Of a DNA stretch of 14,785 nt, positions 5,116 to 14,723 are shown piece after piece. The notes below the pieces were generated by a model. The model was not told the DNA's origin. It saw nothing but the letters and a program-made list of their open reading frames with translations, and made no database searches. Position numbers and translations under genes: made by a program. The stretch is from Candidatus Woesearchaeota archaeon. Lineage in GTDB: Archaea; Nanobdellota; Nanobdellia; Woesearchaeales; WJKL01. The DNA lies in the NCBI GenBank assembly GCA_014729145.1, contig WJKL01000100.1, positions 1 to 14,785 on the forward strand, written 5' to 3'. Each line of letters starts with the position of its first letter. The first letter of the stretch is position 1.

Positions 5116-6978
5116 ATGCCTAATGATCTTAATTTTAAGTCAACAAAAGAGATAAAAACATCCAAGAGGATAGTAGACCAGGTAATTGGCCAGGAATCTG
5201 CTGTAAAGGTGATAAAGAAAGCAGCACAGCAGAGAAGGCATGTTTTATTGATAGGAGAGCCTGGAACAGGAAAATCCATGCTTGGGCTGGCGCTGGCAGA
5301 AATGCTGCCAAAGGAAAAACTAGTAGATGTACTTTCTTTTCCAAATCTAAATGATGAGAACCAGCCTAAGATAAAAACAACCTCTGCAGGCAAGGGAAGG
5401 GAGCTGGTTTCAAAATCAAAGCTCCAGACCATGAACATGTTCAAAAGCCAAAATTTGATAATCTTTATCCTGGCTGTGATAGCTATGCTTGCTCCTTGGT
5501 GGATAAGATCATATTACAGATCAGACATTATGTTTGCTGCTTTCTTTTTGGGCGGTATGATATTTCTTGGAGCATTTGTAATATTCATGAACATGAACAA
5601 GAAATTTGCAGGAAAACAGACCCAGGCTCCAAAGATAATCGTAGATAATTATGAAAAGAAACAGGCTCCTTTCCATGACGCGACAGGAGCTCATGCAGGG
5701 GCTCTTCTTGGAGATGTGCTTCATGACCCTTTTCAAAGCGGAGGACTTGGAACACCAGCTCACGAAAGGGTTGTAGCAGGTATGATACACAAAGCAAATA
5801 ATGGTGTTCTGTTCATAGATGAGATAGCTACTTTAAAGCCATCTACACAACAGGAGCTGTTGACTGCACTGCAGGAGGGAAAGTATTCTATAACAGGCCA
5901 GTCTGAAAGGTCTGCAGGAGCGATGGTCAGGACAGAGCCTGTGCCTTGTAATTTTATACTTATAGCAGCAGGAAATATTGAAACACTTAAACAGATGCAT
6001 CCTGCATTAAGGTCAAGAATAAGAGGTTATGGTTATGAAGTTCATATGAGAAAAACTATGAAAGATAATACTGAAAACCAGTTCAAGCTTGCCAGGTTTG
6101 TTGCACAGGAGGTAAAAAAAGATGAAAAGATACCTCATTTCAGCAAAGCTGCTGTTCTAGAGATAATCGAGGAAGCAAGAAGAAGAGCAAACAGGAAAGG
6201 GCATCTGACATTGAGGCTCAGGGAATTGGGGGGCCTGGTAAGGGCTGCAGGAGATGTTGCTTTGGAGCAAAAGTCAAAATTAGTAGAGCCCAAGCATATC
6301 ACTGAAGCAAAGAATATCGCAAAAACACTTGAACAGCAGATTGCAGATAAATACATCGAAAGAAAAAAGGAATATGAAGTGATAGTTATCAAAGGCAAAA
6401 AAGTTGGAAGAGTAAATGGGCTGGCTGTAATTGGAGGAGAGGATGTTTATTCAGGAATCATCCTTCCGATCGAGGCAGAAGTAACACCTGGAGGAAAAGA
6501 AAAAGAGATAGTCGCAACAGGAAAGCTTGGAGATATTGCAAAAGAAGCTATAAAGAATGTTTCTGCTATTGTTAAAAAATATTTTGGAGAAGACATAAAA
6601 GAAAAATATGATATCTATGTGCAGTTTTTGCAGACATATGAAGGTGTGGAAGGAGATTCAGCAAGCATTGCAGTGGCAACATCGATAATATCTGCCCTTA
6701 AAAAGGTCCCAATAAGGCAGGATACAGCGATGACAGGAAGTTTGTCTGTAAGAGGGGATGTGCTTCCGATAGGAGGTGTATCTGCAAAAGTAGAGGCTGC
6801 TGTTGAAGCAGGCATCAAAAGGATTATTGTTCCAAAATCAAATATCAAAGACATAATAGTTGACAAGAAAAAACTAAAAAAGATAAAGATAATACCTGTT
6901 GAATATATAACAGAAGTTCTTAAAGAAGCACTTGACTGGAAAGGTAAGAAAGACATCCTTAAAAGGATATCTAATTAA
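5116..6978 (+). CDS. lonB: Archaeal membrane-anchored Lon protease (LonB)
   Basis: A 620-aa ATP-dependent protease. The AAA+ module starts with a LonB-type region DQVIGQESAVKVIKKAA (21-37). Walker A is GEPGTGKS (47-54). A pair of membrane helices inserted in the AAA+ domain (about 113-131 and 138-158) is the archaeal LonB hallmark. Walker B is VLFIDEI (231-237), the sensor-1 Asn is N287, and arginine finger candidates are R299 and R301. The C-terminal protease domain carries the catalytic Ser515 in EGDSASIA and Lys558 in GGVSAKVEAA. LonB degrades damaged and regulatory membrane and soluble proteins at the cytoplasmic face. The length is usual for the family and all catalytic residues are present. 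The TATA position supports the chosen ATG. It is the only large gene on the plus strand here and has its own promoter. Confidence 0.97.
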   Translation: MPNDLNFKSTKEIKTSKRIVDQVIGQESAVKVIKKAAQQRRHVLLIGEPGTGKSMLGLALAEMLPKEKLVDVLSFPNLNDENQPKIKTTSAGKGRELVSKSKLQTMNMFKSQNLIIFILAVIAMLAPWWIRSYYRSDIMFAAFFLGGMIFLGAFVIFMNMNKKFAGKQTQAPKIIVDNYEKKQAPFHDATGAHAGALLGDVLHDPFQSGGLGTPAHERVVAGMIHKANNGVLFIDEIATLKPSTQQELLTALQEGKYSITGQSERSAGAMVRTEPVPCNFILIAAGNIETLKQMHPALRSRIRGYGYEVHMRKTMKDNTENQFKLARFVAQEVKKDEKIPHFSKAAVLEIIEEARRRANRKGHLTLRLRELGGLVRAAGDVALEQKSKLVEPKHITEAKNIAKTLEQQIADKYIERKKEYEVIVIKGKKVGRVNGLAVIGGEDVYSGIILPIEAEVTPGGKEKEIVATGKLGDIAKEAIKNVSAIVKKYFGEDIKEKYDIYVQFLQTYEGVEGDSASIAVATSIISALKKVPIRQDTAMTGSLSVRGDVLPIGGVSAKVEAAVEAGIKRIIVPKSNIKDIIVDKKKLKKIKIIPVEYITEVLKEALDWKGKKDILKRISN

Positions 6979-7010
6979 AGTATATATCTGCTATACATAA
7001 TTACCACAAA

Positions 7011-7020
7011 CTTTTTAAAT
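7011..7020 (+). promoter_or_regulatory. TATA box of the zinc-ribbon gene
   Basis: CTTTTTAAAT lies 21 nt before the ATG at 7042 in the short gap after lonB, indicating an independent leaderless transcript. Confidence 0.5.
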
Positions 7021-7041
7021 GAATGAAAGTATTTTCAGTTT

Positions 7042-7215
7042 ATGATAAAAGACATACATGAAGTGAAAGAATGCCCTGAATGTGCATCCAGGAATATAAT
7101 TCACAATGACAAGAAACAGCAGGTTATCTGCAGGGACTGCGGAATGATATTTGAACCTTTGTCTGAAGAAGATGAAGAAAAGTTCGAAAAAGCTGCAGGC
7201 ATTGACAAAGAATGA
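7042..7215 (+). CDS. 57-aa TFIIB-type zinc-ribbon protein
   Basis: The frame from ATG 7042 to TGA 7215 encodes 57 residues. The core is ECPECASRN (10-18), then CRDCGMIFEPL (30-40), giving C-x2-C-x15-C-x2-C with Cys11, Cys14, Cys30 and Cys33. This is the zinc ribbon seen at the N-terminus of TFB/TFIIB and in many small archaeal proteins. The tail (41-57) is highly acidic. No cyclin-fold repeats follow, so it is not a full TFB. It could act as a protein- or nucleic-acid-binding adaptor. It sits just after lonB with its own TATA box and converges on kae1. Conserved small size, ideal cysteine spacing and promoter make it a real gene. The exact role is unknown. Confidence 0.82.
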   Translation: MIKDIHEVKECPECASRNIIHNDKKQQVICRDCGMIFEPLSEEDEEKFEKAAGIDKE

Positions 7216-7218
7216 ATT

Positions 7219-7249
7219 TATTCTTTTTTCTTATAGATATTTTTATCTA
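7219..7249 (+). terminator. T-run and hairpin between convergent genes
   Basis: A T6 run in TTCTTTTTTCTT (7221-7232) follows the zinc-ribbon stop. A 6-bp inverted repeat TAGATA-TTTT-TATCTA (7234-7249) follows. The kae1 stop is at 7260, so this gap may terminate both convergent genes. Confidence 0.4.
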
Positions 7250-7259
7250 ATTTTAATGG

Positions 7260-8243
7260 CTATTTCCAGTTAACTTCGACTTCATCAGTTCTTTGATAAG
7301 GGTCGATTACAGCATCTTTTATCTCTGTTCTTTCTCCGGAGTTGAACTGAAGAATCCCCTGCCATGCTATCATAGCTCCGTTGTCAACATTAAACTGATT
7401 CTCTAAAATAAAACATTTTGCTTTTCTGTCTCTGCACATCCTTTTGGCCATCTCCTGCAGTCTTAGATTGCAGGCTACTCCTCCCCCAAGCAGAAGTTCT
7501 TTTTTTCCGCAATGTGCCATTGCTCTTTCTGAAACTTCTAACAGCATAGCAAAGACAGTTTCCTGAGTTGAATAAGCAAGATCTTCATTTATATATTTTC
7601 CAGAGTTTATTTTTTGTTTGAGATTTGTCAATAATCCTCCAAAACTTACATCCATGCCCTTTACAGAATAAGGAAGCTCGATGAATTTTTTCCCTTTAAG
7701 GCTTAGTTCATACAGTTTTGGGCCGCCTGGAAAACCAAGGCCCATCTCTCTAGCAACTGAATCAAGAAAATTTCCAACACCTATATCCAAGGTTTCTCCA
7801 AATATCCTGTATTTTCCTCCTTCGTATGCGATGATCTGGGTGTTTGCTCCTGAAGCATACAATAACACAGGATCTTTTGCGCCTGTTAGTGCCTCTCCGA
7901 TTGTCAGATGAGCTATGCAGTGGTTGATCCCTATCAATGGCTTGTTGTATTTCAATGCAAGGGATCTGGCAGCAAAAGCTCCAATCCTTAATGTATGTCC
8001 TATTCCGGGAGACATTGAATAAGAAATAATACCAATATCTTTCATAGAAAGTTCAGCCTTATCCAATGCTTCTTTTATCACATCACCGCATAATTTTGCA
8101 TGATGGTCGGCTGCTTTTGAAGGTATTATCCCTCCTTTCTTGGTAGTATAACTATCCTTTACATTTGCAAATACATTTCCTTTGTCATCCATTATCCCTA
8201 TGCCAAATGTATGGGCAGTTGATTCTATTCCTAAACATATCAT
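7260..8243 (-). CDS. kae1: tRNA N6-threonylcarbamoyladenosine synthase subunit Kae1
   Basis: A 327-aa ASKHA-fold protein, counted from ATG 8243. Motifs are GIESTAHTFGIG (5-16), GGIIPSKAADHHA (37-49), SMSPGIG (76-82), the metal ligands INHCIAHL (His108, His112), then GVGNF and the C-terminal FNVDNGAM with Asp287. Kae1 is the catalytic subunit of KEOPS, transferring threonylcarbamoyl from TC-AMP to A37 of ANN-decoding tRNAs. It ends with RTDEVEVNWK, the usual end of the Kae1 domain, so the Bud32 kinase is not fused as it is in many Euryarchaeota. A TTG two codons upstream (8249) is possible, but ATG 8243 has better support from a TATA-like box at 8263-8273. It lies downstream of the rRNA operon terminator. 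Confidence 0.96.
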   Translation of the reverse strand: MICLGIESTAHTFGIGIMDDKGNVFANVKDSYTTKKGGIIPSKAADHHAKLCGDVIKEALDKAELSMKDIGIISYSMSPGIGHTLRIGAFAARSLALKYNKPLIGINHCIAHLTIGEALTGAKDPVLLYASGANTQIIAYEGGKYRIFGETLDIGVGNFLDSVAREMGLGFPGGPKLYELSLKGKKFIELPYSVKGMDVSFGGLLTNLKQKINSGKYINEDLAYSTQETVFAMLLEVSERAMAHCGKKELLLGGGVACNLRLQEMAKRMCRDRKAKCFILENQFNVDNGAMIAWQGILQFNSGERTEIKDAVIDPYQRTDEVEVNWK

Positions 8244-8262
8244 AATCAAAAGAAATGAGAAA

Positions 8263-8273
8263 GTTATTTATTA
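8263..8273 (-). promoter_or_regulatory. TATA-like box of kae1
   Basis: The minus strand reads TTAATAAATAA about 20-30 nt before ATG 8243. The box is weaker than the others in the window. Confidence 0.4.
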
Positions 8274-8326
8274 AGGTTTGCTTCGTGAGTTGTAAAAGAA
8301 AGCTTACGCTAGTTTGTTTGGTCTTA

Positions 8327-8352
8327 AGAAAAAAATGAAAAAAAAATGAAAA
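8327..8352 (-). terminator. Oligo-T terminator of the rRNA operon
   Basis: On the minus strand, directly after the 23S processing stem, there are runs of T4, T9 and T7 broken by single CA steps. This is a strong archaeal-type poly-T termination signal and separates the rRNA operon from kae1. No 5S gene precedes it. Confidence 0.65.
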
Positions 8353-8374
8353 CCATGCGATAGATAGAGTAAAG
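8351..8374 (-). other. 23S processing stem, trailer arm
   Basis: This stretch is the reverse complement of 11308-11330 apart from one bulged base (plus-strand G after AACCATGC). The 23-bp stem encloses the 23S and is where archaeal pre-23S is cut by the splicing endonuclease. The mature 3' end lies just inside the stem. Confidence 0.8.
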
Positions 8375-11307
<2,933 letters not shown>

Positions 11308-11310
<3 letters not shown>

Positions 11311-11330
11311 TACTCTATCTATGCATGGTT
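11308..11330 (-). other. 23S processing stem, leader arm
   Basis: The arm pairs with 8351-8374 over 23 bp with one bulged base and closes the 23S precursor. Confidence 0.8.
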
Positions 11331-11446
11331 TCATCAATATGATTCGGGAAAATATATCTCACCCTTGATCCAAGAGTTGTAGTTCTTGGACTGCAATGCA
11401 GCTGAATAAACAACTGCAGTATTGTATGTCTGGATTTTTAAGTTTA
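11331..11446 (-). other. Spacer between tRNA-Ala and 23S, with two hairpins
   Basis: No gene is seen. There are two inverted repeats: TCCAAGA...TCTTGGA (11369-11390, 7-bp stem, 8-nt loop) and an imperfect CAAT-GCAG-CTG / CAACTGCAGTATTG hairpin (about 11394-11423). Both are transcribed in the pre-rRNA and may help separate tRNA-Ala from 23S during processing. Confidence 0.5.
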
Positions 11447-11567
11447 TGGACCCGTCGGGAAATTCACAAGGAAAGCAGATACTTTCCTTATTTTGAACCC
11501 AAGACCCCCACCTTACTTGAAATAAGTCATGCAAGGGTGATGCTCTACCAGACTGAGCTACGGGCCC
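11447..11567 (-). tRNA. tRNA-Ala(UGC) with two introns, in the 16S-23S spacer
   Basis: Exons are 11567-11530, 11513-11492 and 11460-11447 (74 nt spliced; no encoded CCA). Acceptor GGGCCCG pairs with CGGGTCC, including the G3-U70 wobble that identifies alanine tRNA. Anticodon stem TCACC/GGTGG closes the loop CTTGCAA (anticodon TGC). Intron 1 is 16 nt (11529-11514) at 37/38, framed by CTTG/CAAG. Intron 2 is 31 nt (11491-11461) in the T-loop at 59/60. T-stem TTGGG/CCCGA is followed by helix TTCA/TGAA, bulges AAA and TTT, and a distal hairpin TAAGGAAAG/CTTTCCTTG. This is a textbook bulge-helix-bulge, and splicing gives the standard T-loop TTCAAAT. A spacer tRNA-Ala is the common archaeal arrangement. 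Confidence 0.93.
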
Positions 11568-11604
11568 GTATCAAAACAGATAATCTGTTTTATGAATATG
11601 AAAA

Positions 11605-11618
11605 AGAGCAAGTTTGAA
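11605..11618 (-). other. 16S processing stem, trailer arm
   Basis: This stretch is complementary to 13128-13141 over 14 bp without mismatch (AGAGCAAGTTTGAA on the plus strand). After a 4-nt bulge the pairing continues for TATG/CATA. The stem encloses the whole 16S gene. Confidence 0.8.
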
Positions 11619-11626
11619 AAAAAATA

Positions 11627-13093
<1,467 letters not shown>

Positions 13094-13127
13094 TATTATT
13101 GGTCGCATATACTTTTGATTGTTCGGG

Positions 13128-13141
13128 TTCAAACTTGCTCT
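13128..13141 (-). other. 16S processing stem, leader arm
   Basis: The arm pairs with 11605-11618 to close the pre-16S. Confidence 0.8.
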
Positions 13142-13260
13142 CATACTTAACAGTAATGTTAAGCACTCATTTTACGCCATCTATATGTGTTTTTAGAAAT
13201 TGTATATCTAAAATATAGATTAACTTTTGATTGGTGGCGATAAGATTGATAGGAAACATC
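13142..13260 (-). other. 16S leader region
   Basis: An AT-rich transcribed leader with no gene visible. A short inverted repeat ATCTA/TAGAT (about 13206-13220) is the only local structure seen. Confidence 0.4.
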
Positions 13261-13266
13261 ATCTCA

Positions 13267-13275
13267 TTTATAAAT
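13267..13275 (-). promoter_or_regulatory. rRNA operon promoter P2 (TATA box)
   Basis: The minus strand reads ATTTATAAATG here. Initiation would fall near 13245, inside the 16S leader and about 150 nt before the mature 5' end. Confidence 0.5.
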
Positions 13276-13315
13276 TTTATGGATAATATTTCTTTTAGAA
13301 CGAAGTTTTCACTTC

Positions 13316-13335
13316 TACTATATTAAAATATAGTA
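13316..13335. repeat. 9-bp inverted repeat at the predicted P1 start
   Basis: TACTATATT-AA-AATATAGTA is a perfect 9-bp inverted repeat with a 2-nt centre. It lies where transcription from the TATA box at 13353-13364 should begin, so it could be an operator or simply AT-rich symmetry. Confidence 0.5.
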
Positions 13336-13352
13336 ATAAAATGGAAAAAAAG

Positions 13353-13364
13353 TTTATTTATAAA
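13353..13364 (-). promoter_or_regulatory. rRNA operon promoter P1 (TATA box)
   Basis: The minus strand reads GATTTATAAATAAAC, the best TATA match in the window. It lies between the eL41 gene and the 16S leader, with a predicted start near 13330. Confidence 0.6.
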
Positions 13365-13383
13365 TCTTTCTGTTTAGAAAACC

Positions 13384-13485
13384 TTATTTCTTCTTTCTCA
13401 GTCTTTTCTCTTTCTTCATACGTTTTCTCTGCCATTTCCATCTCATCTGGCCTTTCTTTTTCCAACGTCTTGAACTTCTTTTCAT
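13384..13485 (-). CDS. rpl41e: Ribosomal protein eL41-like, 33 aa
   Basis: ATG 13485 to TAA 13384 encodes 33 residues, more than half of them Lys or Arg. The core MRWKWQRKRMKKEKRLRKKK (14-33) resembles the eL41 pattern (an M-R-x-K-W start, K/R-K-R-M, then alternating K/R-rich helix). eL41 is the smallest ribosomal protein, a single basic helix at the interface of the two subunits. The first 13 residues (MKRSSRRWKKKGQ) are an extension, so translation could alternatively begin at the internal ATG (Met14). I keep the first ATG because a TATA box (13505-13515) lies about 20-30 nt before it. The gene sits between the tRNA cluster and the rRNA promoter on the same strand. Such short genes are often missed by gene callers. 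Confidence 0.72.
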   Translation of the reverse strand: MKRSSRRWKKKGQMRWKWQRKRMKKEKRLRKKK

Positions 13486-13504
13486 TTTAATATAATATTG
13501 AAGG

Positions 13505-13515
13505 CTTTTTTAAAA
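13505..13515 (-). promoter_or_regulatory. TATA-like box of the eL41 gene
   Basis: The minus strand reads GGTTTTTAAAAAAGCC around here, about 20-30 nt before the ATG at 13485. Confidence 0.45.
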
Positions 13516-13530
13516 ACCTTTGGATTATGA

Positions 13531-13631
13531 TGCCCCCAGCGGGATTTGAACCCACGTCCCTGCCTGTTTTTGACAACTTTTTCAATCATCTCGAAAAGGC
13601 AGGATGATTGGCCGGGCTACACTATGGGGGC
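13531..13631 (-). tRNA. tRNA-Glu(UUC) with one intron
   Basis: Exons are 13631-13592 and 13565-13531 (75 nt spliced; no encoded CCA). Acceptor GCCCCCA/TGGGGGC, anticodon stem CTGCC/GGCAG, loop TTTTCGA with anticodon TTC, and T-arm GTGGG-TTCAAAT-CCCGC are all regular. The 26-nt intron (13591-13566) at 37/38 forms a complete bulge-helix-bulge: TTTT/AAAA helix, bulges CGA and ACA, then GATGATT/AGTTGTC with a GAAAA loop. It is the only tRNA here without a T-loop intron. It lies 8 nt after tRNA-Ile and is probably co-transcribed with it. Confidence 0.95.
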
Positions 13632-13639
13632 AATAAAGA

Positions 13640-13770
13640 TGAGCCCGCCGAGATTTTCATGCCAGTTTATCCTGGTTATTTTGAACTCGGGACCTCCGGC
13701 TTTCGTAAGCCAGATGTTTAAAGCGTGGCCATATAAGACCGGCGCTCTAACCAGACTGAGCTACGGGCTC
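13640..13770 (-). tRNA. tRNA-Ile(UAU) with two introns
   Basis: Exons are 13770-13732, 13701-13680 and 13653-13640 (75 nt spliced; no encoded CCA). Acceptor GAGCCCG/CGGGCTC, D-arm GCTC/GAGC, anticodon stem CCGGT/GCCGG and T-stem CCGAG/CTCGG all pair. Intron 1 is 30 nt (13731-13702) at 37/38, with bulges TAT and AAA, distal helix GGCCA/TGGCT and central helix CTTA/TACG (one mismatch). Intron 2 is 26 nt (13679-13654) at 59/60, with helix TTCA/TGAA and bulges AAA and AAT. The spliced loop CTTATAA gives anticodon UAU, reading the isoleucine codon AUA. A37 is the target for t6A by KEOPS/Kae1. Most archaea use a CAU tRNA with agmatidine for AUA, so this assignment is unusual. Confidence 0.88.
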
Positions 13771-13788
13771 AACACAATATTGTGTTGA
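13769..13788. repeat. 20-bp perfect palindrome at the 5' end of tRNA-Ile
   Basis: TCAACACAAT followed by its reverse complement, with no loop. It covers the first two bases of tRNA-Ile and the predicted transcription start, and lies 8 nt from the TATA box. Confidence 0.85.
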
Positions 13789-13795
13789 TATTTTC

Positions 13796-13804
13796 TTTAT
13801 AAAA
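13796..13804 (-). promoter_or_regulatory. TATA box of the tRNA-Ile/tRNA-Glu unit
   Basis: The minus strand reads AGTTTTATAAAG here, about 26-34 nt before the tRNA-Ile 5' end. It indicates that Ile-Glu is transcribed separately from Val-Gly. Confidence 0.5.
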
Positions 13805-13823
13805 CTTTCTTAAAATATTGATA

Positions 13824-13947
13824 TGCGGCAGCAGGGACTTTCATTGTCTAAGGCCGATGAACCTTAAGACCAATTTGAACCCTGGTCGCAACGTTTCTGC
13901 TTTTTGGTATTGGCAACGTCGCATACTAACCACTATACTACTGCCGC
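13824..13947 (-). tRNA. tRNA-Gly(GCC) with two introns
   Basis: Exons are 13947-13911, 13894-13874 and 13837-13824 (72 nt spliced; no encoded CCA). Acceptor GCGGCAG/CTGCCGC, anticodon stem CGACG/CGTTG, loop TTGCCAA (anticodon GCC) and T-stem CAGGG/CCCTG are regular. Intron 1 is 16 nt (13910-13895) at 37/38, with helix TTGC/GCAG and bulges CAA and AAA. Intron 2 is 36 nt (13873-13838) at 59/60, with helix TTCA/TGAA, bulges AAT and AGT, and a distal hairpin closed by AAGG/CCTT. Splicing restores TTCAAAT. It lies 13 nt after tRNA-Val and is probably co-transcribed with it. Confidence 0.93.
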
Positions 13948-13960
13948 AAAAAATAATGAA

Positions 13961-14108
13961 TGGGCCCACCCGGAAATTCGTGAAATGAATTTTTGCTCGC
14001 TTCAAATCGAACCGGGGATCCTCACCTTTCGTCAGCAACGAAAGACCAGTAAAGATTTCTTTACGCTGCCTTGTAAGGGTGATGTCATAGCCGCTAGACC
14101 ATGGGCCC
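13961..14108 (-). tRNA. tRNA-Val(UAC) with two introns
   Basis: Exons are 14108-14072, 14027-14006 and 13974-13961 (73 nt spliced; no encoded CCA). Acceptor GGGCCCA/TGGGCCC, anticodon stem TCACC/GGTGA, loop CTTACAA (anticodon TAC) and T-stem CCCGG/CCGGG pair. Intron 1 is 44 nt (14071-14028) at 37/38, with bulges CAA and AAA, distal helix GGCAGC/GTTGCT and an inner GTAAAG/CTTTAC hairpin; the central helix has two mismatches. Intron 2 is 31 nt (14005-13975) at 59/60, with helix TTCG/CGAA, bulges ATT and TTT, and distal TGAA/TTCA. Splicing gives T-loop TTCGATT. It is first in the tRNA cluster. Confidence 0.92.
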
Positions 14109-14133
14109 ATATTCAGATAGAACTAATATTCCC

Positions 14134-14141
14134 TATTTAAA
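14134..14141 (-). promoter_or_regulatory. TATA box of the tRNA-Val/tRNA-Gly unit
   Basis: The minus strand reads GATTTAAATAGG here, 26-33 nt before the tRNA-Val 5' end, so transcription should begin within a few bases of the mature tRNA. Confidence 0.5.
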
Positions 14142-14193
14142 TCTTATGCTAAAATTAAGATTCATCAAAATAAAATTTATATTGATTTTAAAA

Positions 14194-14592
14194 TTATGGT
14201 GCTAAAGCCATAATGCCCTTATGGTCCCAATCCTTTCTAATTTCTTCAACAGTTTTTTGATAGGGATCAGTACAATAAAAAGAACCGTTAATCAATTCCA
14301 TCCTTCGTATCTCTAAATGAGAAGTAGAACTGCCTCCAAAATCTCCTGTTATCAAATCATGATAAAACGGACCATCATTTGTTACAACAATTTGTACATA
14401 CTCTAAACTCGACTTGCGAGGAAATGTAACAATAAAACCATATTTATGACCTTCCAGAAATCCAGGTTTTAATACTGTTTCAGCATACTTTTCCCATTTT
14501 CTCAAAGTCTTTTTATCCAACCAAGGAAATTCTCTTTCTAAACTAAATTCTGGCTTAAGTGGTCCAAAAACAACTAACCATTTTGCTTTCAT
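14194..14592 (-). CDS. Hypothetical protein, 132 aa
   Basis: I do not recognise this protein. It is soluble, mixed alpha/beta in composition, with no signal peptide or membrane helix. It begins MKAKWLVVFGPLKPEF, has a strand-like KYGFIVTFPRKSSLEYVQIVV region (about 51-71), then NDGPFYHDLITGDFGG (72-87), and ends with HLEIRRMELINGSFYCTDPY and a C-terminal helix. Aromatic residues are frequent and there is one cysteine, so no metal site is evident. It has the codon and base composition of its neighbours, an ATG start with an AT-rich TATA-like region 25-40 nt upstream, and no overlap with other genes, so it is probably real. It diverges from the gene at 14724 and lies upstream of the tRNA cluster on the same strand. 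Confidence 0.65.
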   Translation of the reverse strand: MKAKWLVVFGPLKPEFSLEREFPWLDKKTLRKWEKYAETVLKPGFLEGHKYGFIVTFPRKSSLEYVQIVVTNDGPFYHDLITGDFGGSSTSHLEIRRMELINGSFYCTDPYQKTVEEIRKDWDHKGIMALAP

Positions 14593-14691
14593 ATATATTT
14601 TATTTATTTTAGATTATTTAATTCTTTTGTTTTTTTGTCTTGGTTTTTATAACATATTTGCTTATATTATGAAATGCTAAAGAAACACAAA

Positions 14692-14700
14692 CTATATATA
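14692..14700 (+). promoter_or_regulatory. TATA box of the gene starting at 14724
   Basis: CTATATATA lies 23 nt before the ATG at 14724, in the divergent gap with the 132-aa gene. Confidence 0.5.
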
Positions 14701-14723
14701 CAATTTCTCCTCTTTTTCTTTAT

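Noticed and set aside
13702..13731. tRNA-Lys or tRNA-Met reading of the two-intron Ile tRNA
   Set aside because: The stem CCGGT/GCCGG and the 37/38 splice site fix the loop as CTTATAA; other registers break the BHB bulges.
13546..14140. Open frames overlapping the tRNA cluster on both strands
   Set aside because: The sequence is fully explained by tRNA exons and introns that pair as expected; these frames cross several tRNAs.
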